NCBI RefSeq assembly: GCF_000308215.1
Contig: NZ_CAJE01000012.1
Span: forward strand, 692,894 to 756,893
DNA: 64,000 bases
Source: Methanomassiliicoccus luminyensis B10
GTDB taxonomy: Archaea; Thermoplasmatota; Thermoplasmata; Methanomassiliicoccales; Methanomassiliicoccaceae
Reading direction: 5' to 3'
Below are positions 17,736 to 28,365 of this stretch, in pieces (the first letter of the stretch is position 1; the number at the start of each line of letters is the position of its first letter). Position numbers and translations under genes: made by a program. The notes under the pieces were generated by a model. That model saw nothing but the letters and a program-made list of their open reading frames with translations. It ran no database searches and was not told where the DNA came from.

Positions 17736-18117
17736 CATGGTCGGACGGGACGCGGTGAGGATAATGGTAGCGAGCGAGAAGAACCGGGTGGCCGAGCACT
17801 TCGGCCACTGCAGCGTTTTCAACATCTTTGAGGTGGAGAGCGGCCGGGTCATTCATTGCGGCTTCGTCCCCAACCCCGGCCACAGGCCCGACTTCTTGCC
17901 CGACTACCTCTGCAAGCTGGGGGCGAACGTGATAATAGCCGGCAGCATGGGGAGCAGGGCTATGGACGCCCTCGCCCGGAACGGCGTGGAGGTGCTCACC
18001 GGAGCGACCGGGAGTGCCCGGGCCGCGGTGGAGCGGTACGCGGAGGGTGCCTCCGCTCCGCCGGCTCGGCGCGAGGAACGCCGCGACGAGCGCGGCGGGG
18101 GCGATGTGATATCTTAA
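17728..18117 (+). CDS. NifX/NifB-like dinitrogenase iron-molybdenum cofactor family protein
   Basis: 129 aa. It starts in VRIMVASEKNRVAEHFGHCSVFNIFEVE and continues with KLGANVIIAGSMGSRAMDALARNGVEVLTGA, the RNase-H-like NifX fold that binds metal-sulfur cofactor precursors. The last 25 residues are charged and probably disordered. Its start overlaps the Mrp gene by 8 bases. With Mrp and DUF134 it forms a metal-sulfur handling unit; nitrogen fixation itself is not implied. Confidence 0.88.
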   Translation: MDDMVGRDAVRIMVASEKNRVAEHFGHCSVFNIFEVESGRVIHCGFVPNPGHRPDFLPDYLCKLGANVIIAGSMGSRAMDALARNGVEVLTGATGSARAAVERYAEGASAPPARREERRDERGGGDVIS

Positions 18118-18144
18118 TTACTTACTGCATCTTATGCTCCGCCC

Positions 18145-19146
18145 ATGCAGAACTGGAAGCGGCAGATCCCCACCATCATGACCTCACAGGAACTCTTGGA
18201 CCGCGCGTACGCCAGGGCGTCCAAGTCCCAGGTCAACGGGTCCGTGCCCTTCGATACGGTCAAGAAGACCAACATCGCCAAGATCACCGCCATAGGGGAC
18301 ATGACGGTCGTTACTCTCAACAAGTACGTCAAGGCCTTCCCCAAAATGGAGAAGGAGGATGATTTCTTCAACGAGCTGGTGGACGTCATCATCGGTAAGG
18401 AGAAGCTGAAGAGGGCGCTCCTCAACGTCGCGTGGGGGGCCGAGAAGTGCGCCGACCTCCAGAAGATGTACCTCTCGCGCGTTCGAAGGGAGCCGAACAT
18501 CGACGGGGTGGCCAAGGCCACCAAGCAGTTCTACGGCCGCTTCTCCTCCATCATCTACCGCATCGAGCCGGAACTGAAGCTCCTGCAGGACGCCAGGGAG
18601 AAGCTCAAGGAGCTCCCCACCGTGGACCTTCAGGTGCAGACCGTCGTGATCGCCGGCTATCCCAATGTCGGGAAGAGCAGGCTGGTGGAGCGCATCTCCA
18701 CGGCCAAGCCGGCGGTGGCGGCCTACCCCTTCACCACCAAGGGGATCGTGGTCGGCCACTACAAGAGCGGGTGGCGGACCTTCCAGGTCATCGACACCCC
18801 CGGCCTCCTGGACCGCGAGCTGGAGGAGCGGAACGCCATCGAGCTGCAAGCCATCCTGGCGCTGAAGCACCTCGCCGACCTCATCGTGTTCATCCTCGAT
18901 CCCTCGGAGACCTGCGGCTACCCGATGGACCGGCAGCTCGCGCTGCTTGAATCGGTGAAGCGCAACTTCGAGGGCATCCCCTTCATAGAGATAGAGAACA
19001 AGGCCGACCTCGACAACATGGTCCCGCCCACCGGCCGCCCCCGGATATCGGCGGCCACCGGCGCCGGCGTGGACGATCTCGTGAAGGACATCGAGGCCCG
19101 CTTCAAGGAGATGCGGATGGCCGATATGGACAAGCTCCCGGCGTGA
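18145..19146 (+). CDS. NOG1-family GTPase
   Basis: 333 aa. An N-terminal helical domain (about 1-160) is followed by the GTPase domain: G1 GYPNVGKS at 171-178, switch TTKG, G3 DTPGLLD, G4 as ENKAD. It matches archaeal NOG1, a ribosome-associated GTPase acting in large-subunit assembly. TATA-like tcttaatta at about 18112 is 28 bases before the ATG, suggesting a leaderless mRNA. Confidence 0.92.
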   Translation: MQNWKRQIPTIMTSQELLDRAYARASKSQVNGSVPFDTVKKTNIAKITAIGDMTVVTLNKYVKAFPKMEKEDDFFNELVDVIIGKEKLKRALLNVAWGAEKCADLQKMYLSRVRREPNIDGVAKATKQFYGRFSSIIYRIEPELKLLQDAREKLKELPTVDLQVQTVVIAGYPNVGKSRLVERISTAKPAVAAYPFTTKGIVVGHYKSGWRTFQVIDTPGLLDRELEERNAIELQAILALKHLADLIVFILDPSETCGYPMDRQLALLESVKRNFEGIPFIEIENKADLDNMVPPTGRPRISAATGAGVDDLVKDIEARFKEMRMADMDKLPA

Positions 19147-19242
19147 TATCCGGGAAGATTCCATGTTCACGTCCTTCCTAGCGTCGTTTTTATCTTCCCA
19201 TCGCGCTTAAACAACGAGCGGCGCGGAAGGGGGCTCGATGAT

Positions 19243-22200
19243 TTGCCGGTAGCATGCAGCAAGGCCATGGAGGATTATTTCAATGGCCTCCTCAAAGAGA
19301 CGGAGCGCTGCTACGGCGTGGCCCGCCGGGCCAGGGGGCGGGGCCTGGACCCCGAGACATTCATAGAGATACCGATGGCCGAGGACCTGGCCTCCCGCGT
19401 GGAGAAGCTCCTGGCACCCTGGAACGTGGAGGGCGTCGCGGAGCGCATCAGGGAGCTGTCGAAGAACAATAACAGGGAAGAGGTCTCGCTCCTCATCGCC
19501 AAGGAGATGGCCGCCCAGCCCGCCAAGTCCAAGGAGGACGCCATCGACCGCGCCGTCAGGGTAGGCCTGGCCGTGCTCACGGAGGGCATTCTGGTCGCTC
19601 CCCTCGAAGGCATCGCCGGCTGCAAGGTCGGCCGCAACGGGGACGGGACCGATTACCTGGCCATATCCTTTGCAGGACCGATCCGCGCGGCAGGGGGTAC
19701 CGGACAGGCGCTGAGCGTGCTCATCGGCGACGTGGTCAGGCGCGAGCTGGGCATCGGGAAGTACATCCCCACCGAGAGCGAGGTGCAGAGGTTCCACGAG
19801 GAGATACCGCTGTACAAGCAGTGCCAGCACCTCCAGTATTGTCCGGGGGACGAGGAGATCGAGATCATCACCCGCAGCTGCCCGGTGTGCGTGGACGGCG
19901 AAGGCACCGAGGACATGGAGATCTCCGGCTTCCGGGACCTGCCGCGAGTTGAAACGAACAAGGTCAGGGGCGGGGCGTGCCTCGTTATCGCGGAAGGCAT
20001 GTGCCTCAAGGCCCCCAAGATCCAGAAGCACGTCAAGAAGCTGGGCATCGACGGCTGGGAGTTCATCAACGAGTACCTGGACTGGAAGAAGAAGCACGAG
20101 GCCGGGGACGGGGCCAAGGCCACCAAGAAGATCGTGCCCGACTCCAAGTTCCTGAAGGACATGGTGGCCGGGCGGCCGGTGATAGGGCACCCCTCCCGCG
20201 TGGGCGGCCTGAGGCTGCGCTACGGGCGCGGCCGCACTACAGGGCTCGCCGCGCTGGCCATCAACCCCGCCACCATGTTCGCCCTCGATGACTTCCTGGC
20301 GGTGGGCACGCAGATAAAGATCGAGCGGCCCGGCAAGGCCGGGGCGGTGACGCCCTGCGACATGCTCGACGGCCCCATATTGCTGCTGAAGAACGGGGAC
20401 CTGGTGCAGGCGCAGACGGTGAAGGAGGTCAAGGAGGTCCGGCCCCAGATCTCCGAGATCGTGGACCTGGGCGAGGTGCTCCTCCCCTACGGCGAGTTCA
20501 TGGAGAATAATCACATCCTCGCCCCGGGAGCGTACGCCCCGGAGTGGTACAAGGTGGAGCTGCGCTCCAAGGGCAAGGGCATGCCGGAGGACTGGGAGTC
20601 GCCGACATACCAGAGAGCCAAGGAGATCGGCCGCGAGTACGGCGTTCCGCTGCACCCGAAGTACAACCTGTTCTGGTACGACCTCCCCCTCGACGAGCTG
20701 AACGCCCTGAGGGCGCACCTCCTAGCCACGGGGGCGTGGAAGGAAGAGAAGCTCGTGCTCAAGAAGGAGCCCCTTACCAAGCGCACCCTGGAGTCCCTGG
20801 GCGCCCTGCACACGGTCAAAGGGGAGGAGGTCATCGTGGACCTCTACGCCCTCCCCCTGCTGGAAGGACTGGGCCTCTCCCATAACGGCCCCGGGATCAT
20901 CGAGGCTTCGGTCCTGGAGGATCCCGGCTGCCCCGAGGAGCCGGCGTTCGCCTCGGCCACCCTGAGGGCGGTGTCGAGGGCCCTGGGCATCGAGGTCCGC
21001 GCCCGGGCCGTCACCCGCATCGGTTCGAGAATGGCGAGGCCGGAGAAGGCCAAGGAGCGGAAGATGAAGCCGCCCCCGCACGCCCTGTTCCCGCTGGGAC
21101 AAAGCGGCGGAATGCAGCGCCTGGTGTCCACGGCCGCGGAGGAGTCGAGGGTGGAGGCGGAGATGGGGGTACGGCAGTGCCCGGACTGCGGCAAGAACAC
21201 CTTCCTGTGCAGCTGCAGGGAGTGCGGAGCGCACACGCTGCCAGTGGGGAGGCCGGCCACGCAACGCATCGACCTCAACGGCATGCTGGCAACGGCCATG
21301 AAGCGGACGGGGGTGGCGACGGCGCCGGAGATCAAGGGGGTCCAGGGGATGATCTCCAAGAACAAGACCCCCGAGGCGCTGGAGAAGGGGCTGCTGCGGG
21401 CGGTCCACGACCTTTACGTGTTCAAGGACGGCACCATACGCTTCGACATGACCGACGTGCCGGTGACGCACTTCCGGCCGAGGGAGATCGGGCTGAGCGT
21501 GGAGAAGGCCGTGGCCATGGGCTACCTCCGCGACGTCAAGGGCAACGAGCTCACGGACCCCGAGCAGGTATGCGAGCTGAGGGTGCAGGACATCATACCC
21601 TCCATATCGTGCGGCGACTACATGGTGCAGGTCGCCGACTTCATCGACGATCTCCTGGAGAAGATCTATGGCCTGGACCGGTTCTACAACGCCAAGACCA
21701 GGGACGACCTCATCGGGGAGCTCACCATCGGGCTGGCGCCGCACACCTCCGGCGGCATCCTGTGCCGGATCATCGGGTACACCCGGACCAACGTGGGCTA
21801 CGGGCACCCCTTCTTCCACGCCGCCAAGAGGAGGAACGCCGACGGCGACGAGGACTCGGTCATCCTGCTGATGGACGGCCTCCTGAACTTCTCCCGGGGG
21901 TTCCTCCCGGAGCGCCGGGGCGGCCTGATGGACGCGCCCCTGGTCCTCACCACCAGGCTCGACCCCAACGAGATCGACAAGGAAGCGCACAACATCGACG
22001 TCCGGTGGGAGTACCCCCTGGAATTCTACCAGGCCTGCCTGGAGTACAAGCACCCCAAGGAGATCGAGGGGATCATGGACCAGGTGGCCGGCCGCATCGG
22101 CTCGGCGCTGCAATACGAGGGCTTCGGGTACACTCACGACACCAGGGACATATCCGAGGGGCCGGTCGAGTCGGCGTACAAGACCTTGGAAACGATGATC

Positions 22201-22587
22201 GACAAAATGAACGCCCAGCTCGACCTGGCCAAGAAGATCCGCGCGGTCGACGCCAAGGACGTGGTGTACCGCGTCATCACCAAGCACTTCCTGCCAGACA
22301 TGATCGGCAACCTGAAGAGCTTTTCATCCCAGTCGCTCCGCTGCACCAAGTGCGGGGCCAAGTACCGCCGGATACCGCTCATAGGCAAGTGCTACTGCGG
22401 GAACAACCTCACCCTCACGGTGCACGAGAAGAGCGTCAAGAAGTACCTTGAGATCACCAAGGAGATCAGCGAGAAGTTCGATCTGGACGTGTATACCCAG
22501 CAGCGCATCACGCTCATCGAGGATTCGATGAACTCGCTGTTCCAGTCGGACAAGGTCAAGAAATGCAAGCTCTCCGACTTCATGTGA
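19243..22587 (+). CDS. polC: DNA polymerase II (family D) large subunit DP2
   Basis: 1114 aa, normal for DP2 without an intein. The N-terminus MEDYFNGLLKETERCYGVAR matches other DP2 proteins. Zinc motifs are CPDC...CSC.EC near residues 646-660 and CTKCGAKY...CYCG near 1030-1050. The catalytic NADGDED (N865, D867, D869) of the RNA-polymerase-like core is intact. It pairs with DP1, which is not in this window, to form the archaeal replicative polymerase. The chosen TTG at 19243 adds eight residues before the alternative ATG at 19267; a TATA-like cttaaac at about 19206 is compatible with either. Confidence 0.96.
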   Translation: MPVACSKAMEDYFNGLLKETERCYGVARRARGRGLDPETFIEIPMAEDLASRVEKLLAPWNVEGVAERIRELSKNNNREEVSLLIAKEMAAQPAKSKEDAIDRAVRVGLAVLTEGILVAPLEGIAGCKVGRNGDGTDYLAISFAGPIRAAGGTGQALSVLIGDVVRRELGIGKYIPTESEVQRFHEEIPLYKQCQHLQYCPGDEEIEIITRSCPVCVDGEGTEDMEISGFRDLPRVETNKVRGGACLVIAEGMCLKAPKIQKHVKKLGIDGWEFINEYLDWKKKHEAGDGAKATKKIVPDSKFLKDMVAGRPVIGHPSRVGGLRLRYGRGRTTGLAALAINPATMFALDDFLAVGTQIKIERPGKAGAVTPCDMLDGPILLLKNGDLVQAQTVKEVKEVRPQISEIVDLGEVLLPYGEFMENNHILAPGAYAPEWYKVELRSKGKGMPEDWESPTYQRAKEIGREYGVPLHPKYNLFWYDLPLDELNALRAHLLATGAWKEEKLVLKKEPLTKRTLESLGALHTVKGEEVIVDLYALPLLEGLGLSHNGPGIIEASVLEDPGCPEEPAFASATLRAVSRALGIEVRARAVTRIGSRMARPEKAKERKMKPPPHALFPLGQSGGMQRLVSTAAEESRVEAEMGVRQCPDCGKNTFLCSCRECGAHTLPVGRPATQRIDLNGMLATAMKRTGVATAPEIKGVQGMISKNKTPEALEKGLLRAVHDLYVFKDGTIRFDMTDVPVTHFRPREIGLSVEKAVAMGYLRDVKGNELTDPEQVCELRVQDIIPSISCGDYMVQVADFIDDLLEKIYGLDRFYNAKTRDDLIGELTIGLAPHTSGGILCRIIGYTRTNVGYGHPFFHAAKRRNADGDEDSVILLMDGLLNFSRGFLPERRGGLMDAPLVLTTRLDPNEIDKEAHNIDVRWEYPLEFYQACLEYKHPKEIEGIMDQVAGRIGSALQYEGFGYTHDTRDISEGPVESAYKTLETMIDKMNAQLDLAKKIRAVDAKDVVYRVITKHFLPDMIGNLKSFSSQSLRCTKCGAKYRRIPLIGKCYCGNNLTLTVHEKSVKKYLEITKEISEKFDLDVYTQQRITLIEDSMNSLFQSDKVKKCKLSDFM

Positions 22588-22795
22588 CGCGTTCCGCCCG
22601 CTATCAGCTCGTGGAGATATCCAGTCATGAAGGGCCTTACATCATTATCCATCGCGTGCCGCCAGCACGAACTCGGGACAGCAGCGGGGCAACGCCGCGA
22701 GGCAATGATGCACTTGAGGTCTTGACGAACAACGAACGAACCGACATATCAGGCTGAAAAAACAAACGCTGGAAATGGTTTGACAGGGAAACGGT

Positions 22796-23632
22796 TTAGG
22801 CTTCCAGTCCGGAGACGCCCTCGCGGAACTCCTCGAACTTCTGCTCCAGGATCTGCAGCGCTTTCCTCAGGGTGTCGCGGGCCGACAGCGAGCCGTCGGT
22901 CTCGAACTCGACGAGGAACTTGGTGTCATCGCCCTCCACCGTGATGGCGCCGCACTCGCACTCTTCCTCGCAGGCCTTGCACAGCATGCAGGCCTCCAGG
23001 TTGTCGATCACGAGCTTGCCGTCCTTGCTGGCGAGCACGCCGCGGGGGCATACCTCCGCACAGTTGCCCTCGCCGTCGCACTTGGCGGCGTCGATGGTGA
23101 TCTTGGGATAGTAACGGTACCCCGCCCCGGAGGTCACCTGCCACTTGGCGTGGCGCTTGGCGGTCCCCAGCTCCGCGGAGGCGTAGGCGAGCAACGCCTG
23201 CCCCGGACCGAGCTTGACGATGGGCACCAGCTCGTCCTTCACCCTAAGCTCCTGGCCTCCCAGGGGCTCTAGGTCCCCGGAGTATACCTCGCAGGGGCCC
23301 TTCTTGTTGATGGAGTACATGATGGTGCAGGACGGGCACCCCTCCCCCTCGCAGCTGCACTTGTCCTTGAAGGTGTACAGCTCAGGGTCGGTGGGCACCG
23401 GGACCAGGCCCAGGCGGTGGGCGATGATCTCATCGAAAAGCGGGCTTACGCTCTCGAACTCCATGCCGTCCTCGTCCCTGATGGGGCCGAGGTGGTACTC
23501 CACCGTCTCGATGGCCATCTTGGGCACCTCGGTCATGAGGCAGCGCCGCAGGGCGTTGGCCATGTCCGGGCGGGTGTTCGAGATGATGATTTTCGCGTGG
23601 TTATCCGTCAGATCGATGACTTTCAGGTCCAT
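22796..23632 (-). CDS. rpoD: DNA-directed RNA polymerase subunit D
   Basis: 278 aa. The alpha-like dimerisation domain opens the protein (ISNTRPDMANALRRCLMTEVP). A ferredoxin-like insert follows at about residues 185-235, with CDGEGNCAEVCP and CMLCKACEEECECG. The second motif has all four cysteines; the first lacks the middle cysteine of a full set, so one cluster may be 3Fe-4S-like. Subunit D with subunit L nucleates RNA polymerase assembly. It is last in the S13-S4-S11-RpoD operon, 11 bases after rps11. The 208 bases between it and DP2 hold no other gene. Confidence 0.95.
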   Translation of the reverse strand: MDLKVIDLTDNHAKIIISNTRPDMANALRRCLMTEVPKMAIETVEYHLGPIRDEDGMEFESVSPLFDEIIAHRLGLVPVPTDPELYTFKDKCSCEGEGCPSCTIMYSINKKGPCEVYSGDLEPLGGQELRVKDELVPIVKLGPGQALLAYASAELGTAKRHAKWQVTSGAGYRYYPKITIDAAKCDGEGNCAEVCPRGVLASKDGKLVIDNLEACMLCKACEEECECGAITVEGDDTKFLVEFETDGSLSARDTLRKALQILEQKFEEFREGVSGLEA

Positions 23633-23643
23633 GATGCAGCCTC

Positions 23644-24033
23644 TCAGACTCTCCGGCCCCTTCTGCCGCCCTTCTTCTTGGTACCGTCGTGCGGTATGGG
23701 GGTGACGTCCTCGATGCGACCGATCTTCATGCCGGCACGGGCGAGGGCACGGATAGCGGCCTGGGCGCCGGGACCGGGAGAGGTAGCCTTGTTCCCGCCG
23801 GGCGCGCGGACCTTCACGTGAATGCCTTCGATCCCCTTCTCCTTGGCGATCTCAGCGACCTTCTCGGCCGCCCTCATCGCAGCGTAGGGAGAGGACTCGT
23901 CCTTGGCCGCCTTGACCACCATGCCGCCGGTGGCCTTGGTGATGGTCTCGGCGCCGGTGATGTCGGTCAGGGTTATGATGATGTTGTTGTAGCTGGCGAA
24001 TATATGCGCTATGCCCCACTTTCCCATGTTCAC
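23644..24033 (-). CDS. rps11: 30S ribosomal protein S11 (uS11)
   Basis: 129 aa. [25 protein letters not shown] and the C-terminal [24 protein letters not shown] are the uS11 signatures. It binds the platform of the small subunit. Its ATG overlaps the stop of rps4 (ATGA), so it is translationally coupled. Confidence 0.97.
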   Translation of the reverse strand: MNMGKWGIAHIFASYNNIIITLTDITGAETITKATGGMVVKAAKDESSPYAAMRAAEKVAEIAKEKGIEGIHVKVRAPGGNKATSPGPGAQAAIRALARAGMKIGRIEDVTPIPHDGTKKKGGRRGRRV

Positions 24034-24701
24034 TCCTCCTTGGGCTCGTCCTCGACAGGCAGGTCGGCGGCGACGTCCTCGACGACGTCCTCGGCCGTGG
24101 CCTTCAGGACCTTCTCCACCTTCTCAGGCACTTCCTTCCGCTCGGCGGGGGCCTCGGGGGCCCTCTGGCCGTTCTGGGGGGCCGCCCTCAGGGGGTGAAG
24201 CTCGTTGGATATGGGGGACTGGGTGTTGAAGGCGATCTTGTCCTCCTCGGTCCTCTTGACCATGTACCCAGGTATGGTGACCTTGCGGCCGTCGATGGCC
24301 ACATGGCCGTGCACGATGAACTGGCGGGCCTGCTTGTAGGTGGCGGCCAGGCCCTTCCTCTGCACTATGGTCTGGAGCCTGCGGTCCAGTATGGCTTCGG
24401 ATGTAAGGCCGAGCACATCGTCCAGGGTGCTTCCCTCCATGGGAAGGAGCCCCAGCCGGGCGCACTTCTTCAACAGGAGGCTGGCTTCCAGTTTGGCCTG
24501 CTCGTCGTTAAGCCTAACGCGGGCCTGGAGCAGCTTGGACTGGTTCCTCAGGTTCCTGAGGACGGCCTGGGCCTTCCATACTTCGGTCTTGTTCTTCAGT
24601 CCGTACGCCTTTACGGTCTCGGACTCGGCCTTGATCCTTTCTCCTCTCCAGGGGTGAGAAGGAGTGTCATAGGACCTGCGCGGAAACTTCGGATCTCCCA
24701 T
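24030..24701 (-). CDS. rps4: 30S ribosomal protein S4 (uS4)
   Basis: 223 aa. It begins [18 protein letters not shown] as in archaeal uS4. The S4 RNA-binding domain is seen at [12 protein letters not shown]...[25 protein letters not shown]. Past residue 175 there is a 45-residue acidic/alanine-rich tail ([20 protein letters not shown]) not needed for the fold and probably disordered. It is coupled to rps11 by an ATGA overlap. Confidence 0.97.
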   Translation of the reverse strand: MGDPKFPRRSYDTPSHPWRGERIKAESETVKAYGLKNKTEVWKAQAVLRNLRNQSKLLQARVRLNDEQAKLEASLLLKKCARLGLLPMEGSTLDDVLGLTSEAILDRRLQTIVQRKGLAATYKQARQFIVHGHVAIDGRKVTIPGYMVKRTEEDKIAFNTQSPISNELHPLRAAPQNGQRAPEAPAERKEVPEKVEKVLKATAEDVVEDVAADLPVEDEPKEE

Positions 24702-24729
24702 TTCAACACCTTACGTTGTTCCGGAACGC

Positions 24730-25314
24730 TTACTTCTTCTCGGCAGCGGGGGTCGCACCAGGCTGAGCTTTCTGCCTGCTGACGCCCATGGTAAGGCCAG
24801 TCCTTCCGTTGGACCGGGTTCTCTGACCGCGAACTTTCTGTCCCTGTTCGTGCCTTACGCCTTTGTAGCTGCGGATCATCTTCAATCTGTTGATATCGTC
24901 CTTGTTGACAATGCCGAGGTCCACGCCGAGTATGTGCATGTCCTCGCCAGTCTCGAAGTCGCTCTGCCTGTTGACAGCCCAGTGGGGCGCATACTCGGGG
25001 TATGCAAGAAGGACCTTCTCGATGGCGTCGGTCTGCGCTTCGGACAGATTGCCGACCTTCTCAGTAAGGCTGACGCCGGTCCTCTTGGCCACTACGGCGG
25101 CGACACGGGAGCCTACGCCCTTCACGGCCTGCAAGCCCATGATGAGGGACTTGTTGCCGTCAACATCAGTGTTCAGGAAGCGGACGATGTAGCGGAAGTT
25201 CTCGTCCACCTTCTTCTCCTCGACCTTAGGGGCCTGAGGCTTCTTCTCCGATTTCTTTTCCTTATGCGGTTTCTCCGCCTTCTCGGGCTTTTCCTGTCCT
25301 TCTGGTTGAGCCAA
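24730..25314 (-). CDS. rps13: 30S ribosomal protein S13 (uS13)
   Basis: 194 aa from a TTG at 25314, chosen because GGAGGT lies just upstream. The uS13 body starts at FRYIVRFLNTDVDGNKSLI near residue 41, with IKGVG-like LQAVKGVGSRVAAVV and the C-terminal RGQRTRSNGRTGLTMGVSR. The first 40 residues are a lysine/glutamate/proline-rich extension. It is first gene of the S13-S4-S11-RpoD operon. Confidence 0.95.
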   Translation of the reverse strand: MAQPEGQEKPEKAEKPHKEKKSEKKPQAPKVEEKKVDENFRYIVRFLNTDVDGNKSLIMGLQAVKGVGSRVAAVVAKRTGVSLTEKVGNLSEAQTDAIEKVLLAYPEYAPHWAVNRQSDFETGEDMHILGVDLGIVNKDDINRLKMIRSYKGVRHEQGQKVRGQRTRSNGRTGLTMGVSRQKAQPGATPAAEKK

Positions 25315-25398
25315 ACTGCTACCTCCAAATGAGATTCAGATTAAGTTGATCCATATGACCTTTATAGTTTATGGAGTATCCCCCCTACACCCAAGTTC

Positions 25399-25407
25399 GT
25401 ATTTAAG
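25399..25407 (-). promoter_or_regulatory. TATA-like box for the ribosomal protein/RpoD operon
   Basis: The reverse strand reads CTTAAATAC, close to the archaeal consensus. Transcription would start near 25375, leaving a leader of about 60 bases that holds the GGAGGT site for the TTG start of rps13. Confidence 0.55.
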
Positions 25408-25478
25408 GGTTTCTGATGGAACTGGGTGCTCCCAGGTCCCCCTTTCCGGGGGCGTCTGGGATGAGTGCCGGAAGGACC

Positions 25479-28184
25479 TCACTTGGCCTGACGCTTGACG
25501 AGGGCCTCGCGGACGATCCGGGGGGCCTGCTCCAGCGCCGCGGGGAGCTTGGACGGGTCGCCGCCCCCGCCCTGGGCGAGGTCGGGCTTGCCGCCGCCCC
25601 CGCCGCCGACCAGCGCCATCACGCTCTTGAGGATGGGGCGGGCGTCGAGATCGACGTCCTTGGACCGGGCAACATACAGCTTCGGGGAGCCGTTGGCGGA
25701 GCCGACCACCGCCACCACGCCAGGGTTAGATATCAGCGCCAGGGCGATGGCCTGGGGGTCCTCGCCCTCGGCGGCCTGGTGGACCACCATGGAAACATTG
25801 TCGGCCCGCTCCGCCTTGGACAGCAGGGCCTCGGAAACGATCTGGTTGAGCCGGGCGGACAGGGATTCCAGGCGCTTGCGGTCCTCCCTCATCTCGGCCA
25901 GCAGCTTCTCGGCCGCGGGCAGGACCGTCTCCCTGGTGACCATCATGCGGTCGGCGAGGAGGTCCACGCAGGCCTTGTCGGCCTGCATCCCCGACACCGC
26001 CGCGAGGCCAGCGGAGTACTCGATGCGCACCACGCCGTCCTGTATGCGCTTGGTGCGGAGGATCCTGATGGGGCCGACGCGCGAGGTGCGATCGCAGTGG
26101 AGGCCGCCGCACGCCTCCACGTCCACGCCGACGGTGTTCACGACCCTGATGACCTTTCCCGGCACCACGCCGCCCTGGTACAGGCGGAAGCCGAACTTGG
26201 CCTCCGCGTCGTCGCGCTGCATGAACTTGATCTCCACAGGATGGTCCTCCAGGACCACCTCGTTGCAGCGGCGCTCCAGCTCGTTCCTCTGCTCGTCAGA
26301 GAGGTTCTCATAGTGGGTGACATCGAGGCGGGCCTCGTCCACGCTCTTGTGCGCGCCGGACTGCCATATGTGGTTGCCGAACATGCGCCGGGCGGAGCCG
26401 TTTATGATGTGCGCCGCGGTGTGGTGCCTCATGAGCTGCCGGCGGCGGGTCTCGTTGATGGCCCCCTTGACGGTCTGACCAGGCTTGATGCCGTGCTTGC
26501 CCTTGAGGAAGTGGAGGACGGTGTTCCTCACTTTCTGGACGTCGGTGACCTCATGCCCGTCCAAGACGCCATAGTCCGCCTCCTGCCCCCCGCCCTCGGG
26601 GTAAAAGTAGGTGCGGTCCAGGACGATGGCCCCGCTGACGACGGCGGTGACCTTGGCCTCGAAGACCATTTTCTCAGGGTCCTGATAGTAGCCGAGCTCG
26701 GTCTCCGGCATGTCCAGCGGCCACTCGTCCCCTTTGGGGCCTTCCTCGACCGCTTCGGTGGACTCGTGGCGCTTGGCGACCTGTATGTAGAAGTTGTCGG
26801 GGATTTCCACGGGCACGTCGCTGAACTCCTGGACGATCTCGGGGTTGAGGCCGTGGGAGTCGTAGAGCTCGATCAATTGGTCCGTGGCTATCGGTTTGCC
26901 CTTGAGGTCCCGGGTCATGCGCTGGACGATGGAACGGCCCCTCTCCAGGGTCTCGTAGTATCTCTTCTCTTCGACAGATACTATGTTCATTATATCCGCA
27001 CGGTTTTCCGTCAGTTCTTCGAAATAGGGGCTGAAGTAGTCGATCTGCTCGCCGACAATATCCGCCAGGGTGAATTTTACATCTAGGCTGCGCATCGAGC
27101 GCAGGGCACGGCGGACCAGCATGCGGGCGAAGTAGCCCTCTCTGACGTTCGACGGCACCACGCCGTCGTTGATCATGAATGCCAGGGCACGAGAATGGTC
27201 GCAAATGATGTAGATGTCCTCCATCGGCCCTATGGTCTTGAGAAGCTCCTCGAACGATATGCCTAGTCGATCGGCGGTCCTCTGGCGGAGGTCGCGGATG
27301 TCCTTGGCGGTCTTCATGTTCATCGCACCAGCGACTTTAGAATACTCTGCCAGAATGCGCGGGTCAGGGATGATTCCCAGATCGCTCTGGATCTTCTTGA
27401 CCACCGGTCCGAACACGGCCTCATAGGCGGACGGGGTGCCCTGGGAGACCCAAGTGGCACGCTCCAGGCCATATCCCGTATCGACCACTTTCATATCCAT
27501 AGGGACGCGGCCCTGGGGGGTCTCCCTGTATTGCATAAATACTAACGTAGCGAGCTCGACGCCCTCCAGGATGACCTCGACGCACGGCCCGGAGTTGCCG
27601 CCACCCTCCCACCATTCCTCTACATACCTCATGAGCTTGGGGTCGACCCCAAGGCGCTCGGTATAGAACATGTGGCAGAGTTCGACGGTCCGGTCCTTGA
27701 AGTAGATCTCCTTGCCTGGCCGGTTGAAAGCATGATGGGCCAGCATCTCGAAAAATGTATAATGGCGGCCTGTTCGGCCGACATTGTCCACATCATTAAA
27801 ACGGACACACGTTTGCGATATTGTCAATGGATTGTGTGGTGGTTCGATCACACCTGAGATGACCCAGGGTTGAAAATCATATATGGACGCTTGTGTAAAA
27901 AACACATCATCGCGCCATCTGGCAACTATCGGGTACCTTCTGACCCTCCCATGGCCATGCTCCTCGAAAAAGCTGAGATATTCCTCCCGCATTTCGTGGT
28001 TGGAATATGGCTTCTTAATTGGAGAGTTATTGATGAATGAGTACTCTTCGCAGGGGGACTCACCACAACTGGGCCAGATGCCCTGAGACCAGAAGGCCCT
28101 ACCACATTTGGGGCATATCTGGCGGTGAAAGTTGTTTTCCTTGAAATATTCTAATTGAAATTCTGAAGCGAGATCGGAGGACAT
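25479..28184 (-). CDS. alaS: Alanyl-tRNA synthetase, archaeal type
   Basis: 901 aa. The N-terminal archaeal extension has the CPKCGRAFW zinc knuckle. The class II core follows ([29 protein letters not shown]). The editing domain has [14 protein letters not shown] and CGGLHCDRT for zinc and deacylation. The C-Ala domain ends in the glycine-rich [18 protein letters not shown]. It charges tRNA-Ala with alanine and clears Ser and Gly mistakes. A TATA-like tttatttaag at about 28205 lies 20-30 bases before the ATG (leaderless). A tRNA-Ala(UGC) is elsewhere in this window. Confidence 0.97.
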   Translation of the reverse strand: MSSDLASEFQLEYFKENNFHRQICPKCGRAFWSQGIWPSCGESPCEEYSFINNSPIKKPYSNHEMREEYLSFFEEHGHGRVRRYPIVARWRDDVFFTQASIYDFQPWVISGVIEPPHNPLTISQTCVRFNDVDNVGRTGRHYTFFEMLAHHAFNRPGKEIYFKDRTVELCHMFYTERLGVDPKLMRYVEEWWEGGGNSGPCVEVILEGVELATLVFMQYRETPQGRVPMDMKVVDTGYGLERATWVSQGTPSAYEAVFGPVVKKIQSDLGIIPDPRILAEYSKVAGAMNMKTAKDIRDLRQRTADRLGISFEELLKTIGPMEDIYIICDHSRALAFMINDGVVPSNVREGYFARMLVRRALRSMRSLDVKFTLADIVGEQIDYFSPYFEELTENRADIMNIVSVEEKRYYETLERGRSIVQRMTRDLKGKPIATDQLIELYDSHGLNPEIVQEFSDVPVEIPDNFYIQVAKRHESTEAVEEGPKGDEWPLDMPETELGYYQDPEKMVFEAKVTAVVSGAIVLDRTYFYPEGGGQEADYGVLDGHEVTDVQKVRNTVLHFLKGKHGIKPGQTVKGAINETRRRQLMRHHTAAHIINGSARRMFGNHIWQSGAHKSVDEARLDVTHYENLSDEQRNELERRCNEVVLEDHPVEIKFMQRDDAEAKFGFRLYQGGVVPGKVIRVVNTVGVDVEACGGLHCDRTSRVGPIRILRTKRIQDGVVRIEYSAGLAAVSGMQADKACVDLLADRMMVTRETVLPAAEKLLAEMREDRKRLESLSARLNQIVSEALLSKAERADNVSMVVHQAAEGEDPQAIALALISNPGVVAVVGSANGSPKLYVARSKDVDLDARPILKSVMALVGGGGGGKPDLAQGGGGDPSKLPAALEQAPRIVREALVKRQAK

Positions 28185-28365
28185 GACCCTTGGAATGAGG
28201 GGGCTTTATTTAAGCCATTCTCCAAATGCCAGGGCACTTCTCAACAATGTGAACAAGCCATGGGCACAATCGACCCGATTGGAAACGGGGCCGTTTAGCA
28301 AAGCCTTATCCTAGAATCTCTACTGCTCGGGAAAGGCGTAAATTTGTTATTGGAGATCTCTCGCT

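Noticed and set aside
19243-22587. Possible intein in DP2
   Set aside because: Length is 1114 residues, as for intein-free DP2, and no splicing motifs interrupt the catalytic NADGDED region.
25416-27086. A 556-codon open frame on the plus strand
   Set aside because: It is antisense to alaS, whose motifs are complete; GC-rich coding DNA often leaves the opposite strand open. The same applies to the long frames opposite polC (20722-22287) and mgtA (10833-12149).
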